From NCBI RefSeq assembly GCF_000006565.2, contig NC_031476.1, positions 3,744,458-3,808,457 of the forward strand: a stretch of DNA of 64,000 bases, given 5' to 3'. The notes under the pieces were generated by a model. The model was not told the origin of the DNA and ran no database searches. It saw only the letters and a list, made by a program, of their open reading frames with translations. The stretch comes from Toxoplasma gondii ME49. Its lineage: Eukaryota; Apicomplexa; Conoidasida; Eucoccidiorida; Sarcocystidae. Below, in pieces: positions 45,459-56,900 of this stretch (position 1 is its first letter; every line of letters starts with the position of its first letter). Made by a program: the position numbers and the translations under genes.

Positions 45459-48167
45459 TCACAGGTTCTTTTCCCGGTTGTCCGATGTCTGCCGCTCTGC
45501 GGACGGCGTCGGCGCACCCTGCACATCCTTTCTTGTGACCGACATGTGCTTGCTCCGGTACAGCAGATTCTTCAATACGAAAAAAAGAATGACAGCCACT
45601 AAAAAGAAAGCAGCCAACCCGGCGTAGAGAAGCCAGTCGCCGTCGAGTTGGTTTCCAGCGCTTGGAATGTGAGCTTTCTGTTGCGCAGGCCCACCAGAAA
45701 TGCGGGCAGAGTCACCTAGGTCTGTTTTGACGCCTTCCGGTCTACTGAGAGTGCCGTATGTCAAACTAGGCGTTGACCGAATGTGCGTGTCTGATGCCTC
45801 TCCAGGAGGTCCAATTGAAAGGACAGGTTCCTCTGTCTGTTCTGAGCTCCGACGGGCTTTTTTATCTCGCTCAAAAATTGCTGCAGCTGTTACGGCATCA
45901 AGTGCTTCTGCCTTCTCTACATTCAACTTTGTGCGAAGGTTGTGAACGGCTGAGACATTCTTTAGCCGGTAAACTCCATTATCGTTCATGGCGAGAGCCT
46001 CTCCGCCACCACGAGACGCCAGTGCTGCTGCAGAGTCAACGGGAGCCTTCCTGTAAGTATTCAAGAGATGAGCAGCCACAGCAACATCATCGCCACGACC
46101 CGCTCTTCGTTTTCCGTCTGTGTCCGTTAAGGAAGGTGCATTCCTGATAGAGAGAAACAAATGCACACAGGAATGATGTGAGGAAAGAGCGTCCTGGATC
46201 GGACAATGTCCTGGCATCATAGCACCCACACATGAGCTCCGCGTTACCAGCAGCCTCGTCCAGACCAGCGATTACCTACGGAGACGCGTTATCCCTCGAG
46301 TGAAATGAGAATGCCTATGACATGTAGCGTTTTCAGCATCGCCCGACATACGAAAGAACCGACCACCGGCCAGATCGTGCATAAGTAAAAACTGTTACGT
46401 AATGTTGTAGAATTTTCTGTCAAGGTACGGACCAGAACGCGCAGCAAATTAGTGACGAGCGCTTTCCTTGCAAGATATGGCGTCTCCGTTTACCCCTGAA
46501 AAAGTAACGGGTGACTGTGCTAAAGAAACAGCTGATTAGCAATGTGCACATGCCCCGACGTGTAGAGCGTCCTGCCAGAAGCACCTCGAGTGTTGGTAAT
46601 ACTTAGTGTACCATCCGCGCGTCGTTTCGTAACTCACGTATATCGAGTATACATGCCGGTGTGATTCAGGAAAAACGACTTCCGACATGGGGCATTTGGC
46701 CTGAAGTCTTGATTATCAGGGAGCTTTGTACCTCGAAGTAGAGTTCTCGTGCAAAAATACTCTAGTTCAGCTGTGATTCGAAACCTACACAATCGCTGGA
46801 GTACGACACAAGGGCCACACGCCGTCTGCCACTGCCGCATCGCTGCCGCATCGAGCAGCGGCCTCACAAAGCGACTTGATAACCGACTCTGGAGTCGGGT
46901 GTCCTGCCATTCTGCAACAACGGGGTCGCACAACGCAGCCACAGGCACCAGACCAGCACTACAAAAGAGAAAGGTGAAGCTTCGGAGACCCAATACATTG
47001 ACTCAGATACATGCGCAGTGGAAACAGGGGCGCTGCACCGCTAGTGCAGGTAAGCCGCGAACACTCGACGCGTTCTGCTTCACAGCTAGGCACCCTCAAG
47101 ATCTGGAAACACGCCCTACGAACGTGGCAAATTTCTTCAGCAAGGATGTCGGTTACATTACGCTACGTTCGAGAGTGAATAAGGGAACACGTAGCTGCTT
47201 CTGCAGGTGTTCCCTTCCGAAACATGTAAACGCGGAATGTTTTCTGCCGCACCGTTAAATGTCGACACCCCTGTGACTGCTGAGTCACCGCCTGGCCCAC
47301 ATCGTTAGAGGAACTGAACTTACTCTTTGCCATTGATGAGGAGCGCAGGTACGCGGGATAGGTGTAGGTCGATCTGACGCTGAAGGAGAGCTTCCGCGTT
47401 GTCGCCAGTTCCGCATTCCGCCCCAATTCGCTCCACTGGGATACCAAGATCCTTCAGTTTCTTTAAGCTGCATTTGCTATCAAAAGGCAAGAATGCTTCA
47501 GCGATGCTGGGCTCGACAGATTCCTTTTCAGGTACCTTTGAAACGGGCCCGTCCTTTCCTGTTCTGCTCCCCCTCTTTTCCGCCTCTCTCAAGTCGGCAC
47601 CTGAGCAGTCTCGGCACCACGCATCGAGGTACGACCAGAAAGGCTGTTTGAAATGTTGCTGAAGTGCACGTGAACTGTCAGAGTTCGGGCTTGCTGGTTC
47701 GCTGAGTGCGTATTCGGCCACGCACAGCTGAAGCAACGTTTCTTCTACAACAGCTCGTCCATTGACATGTTCTGCAACACTCGGCGGCTCATCGACCGGG
47801 AAAGAACAGTAGCGGCCATCGCCAAGACAAAAACGGGAGCTCTGAGAATCTTCCCCCATGCTGAAGAGGTGATATCCTAGTCGAAGATTGATGGATGGTT
47901 TCTCAGAGGAAGTGGCTGAGTCGACTATAGAGTTTGCCCCGTCTCCGCTTCCCTGGTGCAGTCGGTCCTCCGCGGCTTCTCGTTCAAGTTGTACGATCAT
48001 TGGAGCAAGCCTCGACAGAAGGTCGACTGACGATGAGAGTGACAAGTCGACGTACAGAAGAGCTTCCACATTTTGGTAAGTAGCGCAACTTTCATCTGTC
48101 GGCTCTACCACAGTGCCAGGTCCGGGGGTCGCCAAGGCCTCATCTTCGACCGTTCCGCTCCCGTCAC
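45459..48167 (-). CDS. Vacuolar-sorting-receptor-like type I membrane protein (3' exons)
   Basis: Exons are 48167-47324, 46911 to about 46789, and 46143-45459. Joins are CAAAGA|GTAAGT..GCAG|A (phase 2) and probably ATTGT|GTAGGT..TCAG|GAATGC (phase 2). The first exon carries the lumenal landmarks of plant VSR/BP80 receptors in order: GDGRYCSFPVDEP, GRAVVEETLLQLCVAEYA, FWSYLDAWCRDC, CSLKKLKDLGIPVERIGAEC and RVPALLINGKE; the second continues ESVIKSLCEAAARC. VSRs carry soluble cargo from Golgi to a lytic or secretory compartment, so I infer a cargo-receptor role. The last exon has a membrane span (LLYAGLAAFFLVAVILFFVL) and a tail of about 35 residues without an obvious YxxPhi signal. The EGF repeats usual in VSRs are not seen. 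The signal peptide and protease-associated domain should lie upstream of 48167, but I could not find those exons. A candidate phase-2 cassette exon lies near 46634-46710. Confidence 0.6.
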
Positions 48168-49625
48168 CTGAGACAATATTTGAAAAAGATTCATTTTTCA
48201 AAGGCTCCATATCGGAAGCATATCATGGGTTCATGTGAATGAATGAGAACACGTAAAATCTGCAAGTCCTACTGGTATCTACGCGGAGCCGCAACCGCAT
48301 GTAAGGTAGGGAGGCTGAGCCCCCCCGTTCGCCTCGCAGACGCATGGAAAGCTGCGTCGGATATGGATTTCTAATACCATGTAGTCAAAATTGCTTGAAA
48401 CGGATTCATCTACGAACTGTTTAACTGAGTGTCAGATACGCGTTGCCTGTCCTAAGCTGGACCTGAACCAGTCACTGGCAGACAGCGCCGTAGCGCAAAG
48501 CCGGCGTGTGCACAACTGTGCGCGCAGAGAGTAACCCAGGGCACCTGTCGCAATGGAGCAAAACTATCCGCATTGTCTATCCCCATAAAGATTCTCAATA
48601 AAAACAAAGAAGTCTCTGTATGACTCCTCTTGAGGGTGTTATAATAAGGGACGCAACGAACCGCCACTCGGACTGCCATTATCTCCGCCCTTGTATGAGG
48701 TAACCGCTGCCGAATGTGTAGCTCGAGTAACTCGGCGGCCGTACTTCAGTACGTATGACTACGTATACGAGCCCGACAAGGATGAGTCAAGTTCAGTTGT
48801 TCATGACGAATAAACCATTCCTACTGTTCTTATCCCACGACGATAAAAGGTAGTGCGTGACAACGGATTTCGGAAGAGACTGCGAGTTGGACATCCTTGT
48901 AACGAAAACGGCGTCAACCAAAGAGGCGACCGTGTGACAGTAGGCCACGGTGGCAGGATGGCATGAGGGGGAGGGTGCCTGCTTCACAGGTCTAGCCTTT
49001 TACGCAGAAGTCGTTGCTGTAAAGCGCTGAATCTATCTAAGGCAATCCGTTTCAATAGTGGAGTCATGACATTGGCTTTGCCCAAGTTCACTCAGGAGAT
49101 TCACCCTTCACTTCGAAGCCAGCACAATCCAAATCAGATGCACTCCTAATGTTCGTAATGACCGAAATAAATGAAGTTCGGCCAAGTTTGCGAAACCGGA
49201 AGAAGCTTCCTGAAAACATGTAGAGAGAGAATGGCTCTCACAGAGCATGGACAGTGATGAGGTCGCCTGTGACGCAGTCGTACATCTTCGGAACTGTCGG
49301 CTACTTCCCGTGCTGGTCAATGCTCGCATACTGACATCAACCCCCACCCGGTCCATAGTGCATGTACCAGGATTATGACTATTGTTGTACGGGTGTTGAT
49401 AAAAGGGGGCAAACCTACAGGAAAAAACATCTACAGCTGCCACAGAAGATGAAGTATATCCATGCTGCGTTCTGCGTTGATAGTTCGAGATTTCAGCTAA
49501 GGTGTCGATACACCAGAATACTGTCGCGCGACTCTACTCGAACTTCGCAATCCAAAATTTACCGGCATGAACGGTAACTCGCGTCGAGGCGCCACAGAAA
49601 ACACTGTATCTTAGACGTAGCAAAC
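48168..49625. other. Upstream of the VSR-like exons; 5' exons not identified
   Basis: The acceptor ATTGTCTCAG|GT at 48168 shows that at least one more minus-strand exon must exist beyond it. I see no segment with signal peptide or protease-associated-domain character here. The 3' half is also the promoter side of the plus-strand secreted-protein gene and contains an exact palindromic element at 49501, 112 bp before that ATG. Confidence 0.45.
49501..49514. repeat. GGTGT-N4-ACACC element, exact, upstream of a gene
   Basis: GGTGT-CGAT-ACACC, ending 111 bp before the ATG of the secreted glycine-zipper protein, so in its promoter or 5' UTR. Confidence 0.85.
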
Positions 49626-50580
49626 ATGGGGACGGTCACGGCAGCGACGGCGTTATTTGTCTTGTGTCTTTCATCCCGTGGTGTTCTTGCAGAAGAGACC
49701 AAGGGAGAAAGCGAATTCATCAGTCCGTTTGCTGCGAATGTTGCAGGAGCGCTGACAGGAGCGGCTCAAGGGCTGGCCACTGGCGGGATTGCGGGCGGAA
49801 TCGTCGGCGGTCTCGCGGGTGGCCTCCTTGGGGCCAACATCGGTCAGCCACAGCAAGCAACTGCGCCGCCCAAAGTTGGTAATTTTCGCGATAGGCGGCA
49901 TGTTTTATGCGGATGTGCTTTCACGATGAATGCCTTTCAGCCGTGAAACTGATGCCCAGCAAGCACATGAAGATTGCGAAACGTGACCTACAAAGCATCA
50001 TCGGTGACCTTCGGCATGAAATCAGGAAGCAGGTTCGATTCTCCCACGCCTACGCAGCATGCTAAGACAGTTTCGACAGCAAATAGTCAGGTGTATAACG
50101 TCGAGAAGCAGTACATGAATACTGCCAAGCCTGGACCAAGAGCGCTGATGTACAGTTCTGACAGTTTTCTACCCGGTAGAGAGGCTGCTGTGAGCTATAA
50201 ACAGCACTAGCGCTGAGGGGAAGCAGGCAAAATCGCACATGCCTCTTATTCAGCGTTTTCAGGAAACCAAGCCACGAAACGACGTTCCACCCACATCGCT
50301 GTCGAATGTGCCTGTGGTAATGTTCTACGTGCCGCACCACACTATTACAGATTTACGAGGATTTCACGATAGTTTCAACAAACTGATCGGGTACGGCCTC
50401 GGCACCAGCAACAGATTGACGCGGAAAGAGGCATTGTTGAAGCGCTAAACGAGGCACGGCTATTTCGAGATTTCCCCTTTCTTCAAATACAATAACCATT
50501 CTCTTTTCAGCTGTCAGACCTTGCAGAGGTAGACAAAACGCCGGAATCGGCAGCAAAGAAGGAGGTCATTTTGGCTGACG
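49626..50580 (+). CDS. Small secreted protein with glycine-zipper segment (5' exons)
   Basis: The ATG at 49626 sits in a good apicomplexan context (GCAAACATGG). A signal peptide follows (ATALFVLCLSSRGVLA, then EETKGESE), then an Ala/Gly hydrophobic zipper (GLATGGIAGGIVGGLAGGLL, about residues 55-75). Proposed exons are 49626-49878, 49941-50032 and 50511-50580. The joins GTTG|GTAATT..TCAG|CC (phase 1) and AAGCAG|GTTCGA..TCAG|CTGTC (phase 0) give a charged helical continuation (HMKIAKRDLQSIIGDLRHEI, then LSDLAEVDKTPESAAKKE). The second donor is weak; reading through it would end 10 codons later at TAA. The 3' end is not resolved: a frame at 50703-50978 (LDVSASYFGKGPECAKV...) begins right after an acceptor but needs a different donor phase. 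Signal peptide plus a membrane-active-looking segment is typical of dense-granule-type effectors in these parasites, but I do not recognise a named family. Confidence 0.5.
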
Positions 50581-50702
50581 GTGAGGTCACGCACCAGCAC
50601 GAAACGAACAACATCGTCATGCTGTGATACGTCTAAGGTCCTCTCTAATCGTCTGGCTTGGATCTCTGGTCGTGGGCCGATAAATGGACTATGTGACTGC
50701 AG

Positions 50703-50978
50703 TTGGATGTGTCAGCATCTTATTTTGGCAAGGGCCCTGAATGTGCAAAAGTTACCTCAGAATTTTTCGGAAGAAGGGATGTCAGGCTGGTGATACGACC
50801 GACAGGCTTTTACCATGCAGAACGAATAAACTCATCCCCACTACCTGTTCCCCACCTTCAACGCAAACGAATAGAACTTCATTGCCAAAAACGCTTTATT
50901 CGTGTTCAAAAAGCCGTCGTTATTTTACCTGAGGCCAAACTGTTACCCTTGAGCTCACACACCCATGAGCATTACTGA
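50703..50978 (+). CDS. Possible 3' exon of the secreted-protein gene
   Basis: The open frame starts right after a GACTGCAG acceptor and runs 91 residues to TGA (LDVSASYFGKGPECAKVTSE ... ILPEAKL). Composition looks coding, but the phase-0 start does not match the phase-1 donor at 50580. It would fit an alternative donor a few codons earlier (AAGGAG|GTCATT). Confidence 0.3.
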   Translation: MDVSASYFGKGPECAKVTSEFFGRRDVRLVIRPTGFYHAERINSSPLPVPHLQRKRIELHCQKRFIRVQKAVVILPEAKLLPLSSHTHEHY

Positions 50979-51641
50979 GCGGACATGCATCTGACGTAAT
51001 CACTGCGTGAAGTCGAAAATTGATAGGGGAAAGTTCCCAAATAAACGAAAATGAACTCTCAGCATCTCGTAACGCATCCTTTGCATGGTCTCAACGTAGA
51101 TACGCGTGTCAAGCCGAAGTCGCCCTGTACTTTCATCAGATTCCCACTATTGTTGCTAACCTCATTCCCGGTATGGTCTGCGAAGATTACGCCCGTATCG
51201 AAGACGGGCGCTAGAATAACTTGCTGCCAGCTCTGTTCCGTAAATGGAAACCTGATTCGAGACGACGGCAATAATCAGCTTGCATTTTTCGTGCCACAGC
51301 TCGCCATTGATCGCGCAAACTACGGACTGACTGTGCCTCAAGCAATCAACAAGAAACCCAAGTGACATTACCCACAACTGATTCACCACACCCATACCGA
51401 GATTTAGAGACCATGCAGCCAACACGGTGATAGACTCCCATGTCCACACCACCAAAAGAAATGGCTTCAATGCTTGTCAAAACCATTTGTCCACGGGCAA
51501 TCACCTGTCACGAGACATTTATTCCCGCATCGCACTGGCACCCGCAACATATTTGGGGGGGATGAATTGTAAACACGCATGCACGTTCAACAGAGGCAGA
51601 GAAGTACTTCCGACTTCATAGTTTGACGTCCTTGTCTCTGC
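50979..51641. other. No gene supported
   Basis: Short open frames on both strands (for example 51051-51365 plus and 51162-51470 minus), without signal, motif or clear splice partners. It is probably the 3' flanks of the convergent neighbours. Confidence 0.4.
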
Positions 51642-52735
51642 TTATTCTCTTTTGTCTGTCAGCACTTCCACACCCCCGTCAGTTGACGCTTTAGATCTCC
51701 TGAACCACAAGCCAATAAGGAGCAAGGCAAATAAAATGAACAACGTCCCTCCAAACCACCCCGTACACAGGACACCATCTACCTCTCCGGCACTAGATCC
51801 TGGTTTTGCACCATCACCGTCTAAACCCCCCAGTGCCGGGACGTTAACCGGAACCCCGTCGGTGGCGGGGCTATTCTGCTGGTGAACCGGATCCATGCTT
51901 GTACCAAATGTGACCATTCACGTAATGAACACAGTCACAGAGGTCGCGGGACGTCTAACGGATCACACCTAGCCGCTGATGCTTATATGACTATCCTGCC
52001 ACGCAGAGGGCGACAATCGCCGTAGCAGTGACGGTATCGGTCATTACACCGCAGTGGACCCAAAACAGTCAGCAGAAGACAGCGAGACGTTTTCAAATGA
52101 TGGACCTGTCGGTTGGTTTCGGGCCGCGAGCGAACTAAGTCGGAGCGACGACTGAAAGCTCTCCAGACATACTACAGCGTAACGGTTTAACCGGGAAAGA
52201 TGCACCACAAATGGCGTTTCGCTCAACGAAGGATTCACGGGCGGGACGATGTTTTATGACATTGCATGTGCGCAAGTGATGTTGCATCGCTTAGTCTTGC
52301 GAAATAACAGAAAAAACACAAAAACCACCCAAAAAGGTCGAGAGGTGTTTCGCTGCTCGGGTACTACACGAAGCAATGGTGCACACTGCGAGACGCGACA
52401 CTCCCTCTTGGTACGCGTGCACTCGTCACGTTGCTTCTAACAAGACGCTGGTATCGCACGAAGCTATCAAGTTCACTGGATTGAAGAACTCTCAGACTTA
52501 CGCTTGAGATGCCAGGGTTACGGGAACCGTCGTTCCACACTGACAGCGGACTTTGCTCCGATGAAACTTCCCGAAAAGACCTTTTTTCACCGCCACCACG
52601 TTTGCTCTGAATATTCGGCGGACGAATGTAGGTTGTGCGCGAAGCACGTGTGAATGCGTTCGGCCCTTTTCCGCAGTTAGCAGGCATGGGCACAAACGAC
52701 GCAGCACAGTTAGTGTTGAGATTCTCTTTCAACAA
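51642..52735 (-). CDS. Type I membrane protein, last two exons; family not recognised
   Basis: The last exon (51878-51642) starts at CACCAG|CAGAAT and encodes a Pro/Gly/Ala linker. A single transmembrane span follows (WFGGTLFILFALLLIGLWF), then RRSK and a 15-residue tail ending TDKRE. The preceding exon (end 52502, donor TCAAGC|GTAAGT, phase 0 on both sides) reads back to about 52735 as a Cys-poor Ser/Arg-rich segment (FVPMPANCGKGPNAFTRASR). Its own acceptor and all 5' exons are unidentified. A second open frame over 52498-52707 shares the same donor with another phase, so the second exon's frame is less sure than the last exon's. The layout suggests a surface, micronemal or endomembrane protein, without family evidence. 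Confidence 0.4.
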
Positions 52736-53921
52736 ACGTCACGGCAGTCGTGCATACGTGAGCAATGAGTTTAACTGACACAGCACCCTTTTCTCGATAG
52801 GGTCCGCACAGTGCCGCTGCCGTCGGGAAACGATAGGAAGGCAGTGACTTTCTTAACCACGCATAAAGCTAATCCAGGCGTCCAGGAGGTAGAATTAACT
52901 ATAGCTTCAGATACAGTCTTCCACTCGGATGAAGGAAACTCTACGGAAATCCAACACCCGTGTCGTTCGATGCTTGCCGTCTGGATGTGCCGTTCATTGA
53001 ACTACAACTCGCGCGTTTGACACTCTGCAGATCCTGTTGCTGCCACTCAGCTGGAATGTCTGTACGTGCATGACAGACGTGCTGTATGCTTGCCATCGCT
53101 ACAGCCAATTATATCTTAGAACAGCGTTTCGATGAGTGGTACTTCCCTTCGCGCTCGTGGTGTGACAAACGCCATACGTACAAAACAGCAATCGCGATGT
53201 ACGCTTTGGGTGCAGTTCGAATACCTTGCAAGGGAATGAGTTACGCAACTTGCACTCTCCAACCTTTAAACTACGTGCACTGCCACATGCCTGTCTCATT
53301 CTTGGCGATAGTGTCGTTTCCTCCTCGCACGCTGTATAGTTTCGAACGCAGGCACACTTTTGACACCAAACCTCAATCAGTGTTTTCCAACAAACACTCG
53401 AGGTTTCTAAAATAGAGCCGTTGTGGACTGGTCGTCCTCGTCGGCACAGGGCACCCTCTGGGAGTTCGCAGTTCGCTCTACAACTCCACAAACTGGGTTC
53501 CTTGCACCTGCGTTTTGCCCAGCCCCACAGACATAACAGTACGGATCCCCACTGAAAACGCGTTCTGGACAGTGTTCGCAAAACAGCAGAAAACACACAC
53601 ACCTTTGCGTGTGGTTTTTGTGGATGCCTCCCACGGGTTTAGTGACACGGTTCTGCGTATCATGCTGCTTCTCTCTCACAGAAAAGCGTCTGAGTAGAAC
53701 TGCCCTCACGAAACTGCCAATAGGACATCACATTGTGAGTAGACATTCTCTCTGTACAAAGGATCTGCGATCGAGAACTGCACAACTCAAATCGAATCAA
53801 CTGAGATATGACGGGGCACCTCGGATACTGAATTTGGCTGGTGACACGACAAACCAACGACAATCCAGTCTCTAAACATAATCAGCCTTCAACATCCTGT
53901 GTTGCTACACGTCATGTGAGG
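52736..53921. other. No gene supported
   Basis: The region between the type I membrane protein and the 3' end of the mitochondrial peptidase. A minus-strand frame at 53407-53709 has seven cysteines but begins and ends in intron-like sequence. It could be an exon of the membrane-protein gene; nothing identifies it. Confidence 0.4.
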
Positions 53922-56900
53922 TCACGGGAACGGAAGTTCCGCTGCGGCGGATGCATCGTCTGCATGCAGTTCCTCTAAAAAGGGCTCCACAGGAAGTAGA
54001 TGAGGATTGTTCAAAAGCTGCTCTTTCTGAGTTTCAGAGAGAACGCCGGGACCGGCCAGCTCCAGAATGGGTCGGAGAGAACAGTCGATCGAGCCTCGAC
54101 GCAGAATTGCATGCAATCGTTTCCCTGTTTCTCTGTCGAAAGGGTCTTTCGCAAAAGCATGCTGCCAGGCGAAGCTCGACATAACGCTGCAGACAAGGAA
54201 TACCGGAGACAATGATGGGAGCGCGGGCGGACTGATGAAAAAAGCATATGCCCTCTCGTACTGAGAAAAATACTTTACAATATTCTTTTGCGTACATCGG
54301 ATACGGATTGACATGACGCGTGCATGGAGATGAGTATGAAAGAGAACGTTTGAAGCAGTCGAGGCAAAGGAAAACTGAAACTCAGAGTAAAAACGGTCCA
54401 CATTGGCCGCATTGAAAGAGAAAGACACACACCATATATCCCACAAGTACCGACACAAAAGAGGGGCAGACGGACCCTCCAGAAGTGCGCTTGTCCAAAC
54501 ATTCAGTGACTTTTCCCATTCAAATGAATACATATATTGATATATATATATATATATACCGGCAAAGAGGCAAAAATATGCATATGTAATACACATACAC
54601 ACATACATACATACACGTGTATATATATATATATATATATTCGGATACGTTTGCATGCTGTGTAACTCACTGAAGATTGTCGACAACGCCGGACCACGAC
54701 ACTGACCAAAGACCTATTTGTATCAACATCCATTTGTTGCATACACTCCACAAACACAGGTACGCGTTCTCGGTGCATGACACGAGATGCGCGAACGCTT
54801 TCACGCCCCCATTTATTCGAAGCTCTGCAGGCACCTCTGTTTTAGCGGAAGACGGGGAAAACGCGTGTATATCGAAATACGTCGGTGCATCGGCGCAGGG
54901 AAGCTAGATTCCCGGCCACACATTACAAAATCGGATTCGTAGGATTATATAAACCCCCTTGTTCTGGAGAGGATGTACTACGAGCTGGACTACAACTCGT
55001 TTGGATCTTGAAGACCGTTGTTTGCCGGATCCGAGTTCCACTGCGCTTTACAAGACCCAATGTGTTTGACGAACTACAGAATTCGGAGGGGAGTGACAGC
55101 GACCGTCACCTCACACACACAGCTGCCTCGCTGCCCTCTCGCCTTCCTAGTTCCGTCCTAAATGTCAAACGCGATGCTCGATGCGTCCACTCTCGGTGCA
55201 AGCGGCACCTCAGAGTCTCGCCGTTCGCCTCGGAAAAAACGCTAAGTTACATTCCGTGTAAAGAACAGTGAAAATGACTGCTTTACATAGAGGGTGGTTT
55301 TGGACCCATTGAAATGAACTATATTGTCGAGACACTGCTACAAAAGACGAAACCGTTTAGCTGGCATGTAATGTCTAGAGTAACCACGTTATCCGGAGGG
55401 CTTTCCGCTCCGCAAGCGCTCTGCGGTCCCCCGCTGCAGAAGTCCAACCGAGGAACGGCTTCCTTCGCGCTTCTCAGCAGACAGCTCACCGACAAAGAAG
55501 GTAGCAGAAGTAGCTCCCGCCGTAATGGACCAGGTGCTCGAACCGGGCCATTTGAGGCCTGCCGACGACGTCGCAGATCGGCTGCTCCGTCACGCCCGGA
55601 CGCGGGTCGCCAGCCAGCCAGTGGTGGCGGCTGAACGCGGTGTCCAAGCACCCGCGGAGCGCTGCGAGCTGGGCGTCGACGGCCTCGGGAGGCGGCGAAG
55701 GCGCCCGCGCGTCTCCCGAGCAAGGCGGCAGCTCGGAGACCCCCGGCACGAAGCTGTAGAAGGCCTGGTCGACGCATGCATGCAGGAGGAGCTGCAGCGC
55801 GCCGAGGTGCGCAAAGTTGCAGGCTTTGCCGCGCCCGTCCGAGCCGAGGGCAGGGCGAGCGCGTCGGGTCGGAGAGGCGAGGTATCCGTCCAACAGAGGC
55901 GCGCTGAAGTGTTCAAACAGGTTTGAGGGGAACTCGGCGAAGTCCACGGCACCGCGCGTTCCAGACAAGTGCTGCAGCTCGGTCTCGGAAAGCAGCGAGT
56001 GGAGAACATGGCCGCATTCGTGGAGCAAACTGCGAGTCAGCGAGGCAGAGAGCGACGTCGCCTCCAACAGGCGGTCCACGTCAGGCCCTGACAGGACGTC
56101 CGAAGGAAAGAAGCAAGGCCTCGAAAATCACCCGGAGTCACGGCAGGAAACCCCAGACTCGAGTCGACCAACGAACAGACTTGGGAGAGGCAAAACGTTC
56201 AATGTCGGCGAACCCAAGACCACCCTCACATGCACGGACACAGAGCCATTCTAGAGGTGACTCTTCGTCTCGGCACACACACACATATATGGACATGTAT
56301 GTGGATGCATGTCTATCTTTGTCTTTCGATCGATCTCTCGCTCCGGAAAGATGCATATGTGCTGTTCTCGCCCTTGCTTGTTCCGTGTCTCCTCCCCATT
56401 CTTGTCCCCTCATTCATGTGCATCCATCTCCTTATTCTCGCTGCAGCCTGGCTCGTCCCTCTTCCTTCCTGCCTTCCTTCCTTCTTCTCGCTCGGTCCTC
56501 ACCTGTCGGCTGTGTCATGTCGACCTCTGGAGGAGGCGGCAAGCTGCAGACGAGCGCAGCACATGGAATTTGTCGGAGTTCTTCTTCAACGGCAACCGTG
56601 GCGGTGGCGCTCGCCTCGTCCTCAGACGCGGCTCCTTCGCGAGAGAGGCGCTGCACTGCTGAGAGCCACAGAGGTCCCCCCAGTCGCCACCCTTGGCCGT
56701 GGGCGTACGAGAGACGCTTCGAGCCTCGCACGGTGAACTGTGCAAGCAACCTCGTCTTGCTGGGTCGAGCCCAGAGATCGAGATACAAAACGCCTCTCAG
56801 CGAAGACGAAGACGCATCAAGAGAGGAGGACGGCGGAGAAGCAGACGAAGAGGGAGAGAAGGAGAAGAGCCGCGAAGCACGGGAGGAGGGAGCCTCATGG

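Noticed and set aside
46440..46560. Possible EGF-like exon in the VSR-like gene (VNGDAISCKES near a TTTTTCAG acceptor)
   Set aside because: Only one cysteine in a very short open stretch, and the phase does not fit the neighbouring exons as well as direct joining does.
53407..53709. Minus-strand cysteine-rich frame resembling a small zinc-binding or secreted module
   Set aside because: Cysteine spacing fits no family I know, and the segment contains several internal acceptor- and donor-like sites that would cut it up.
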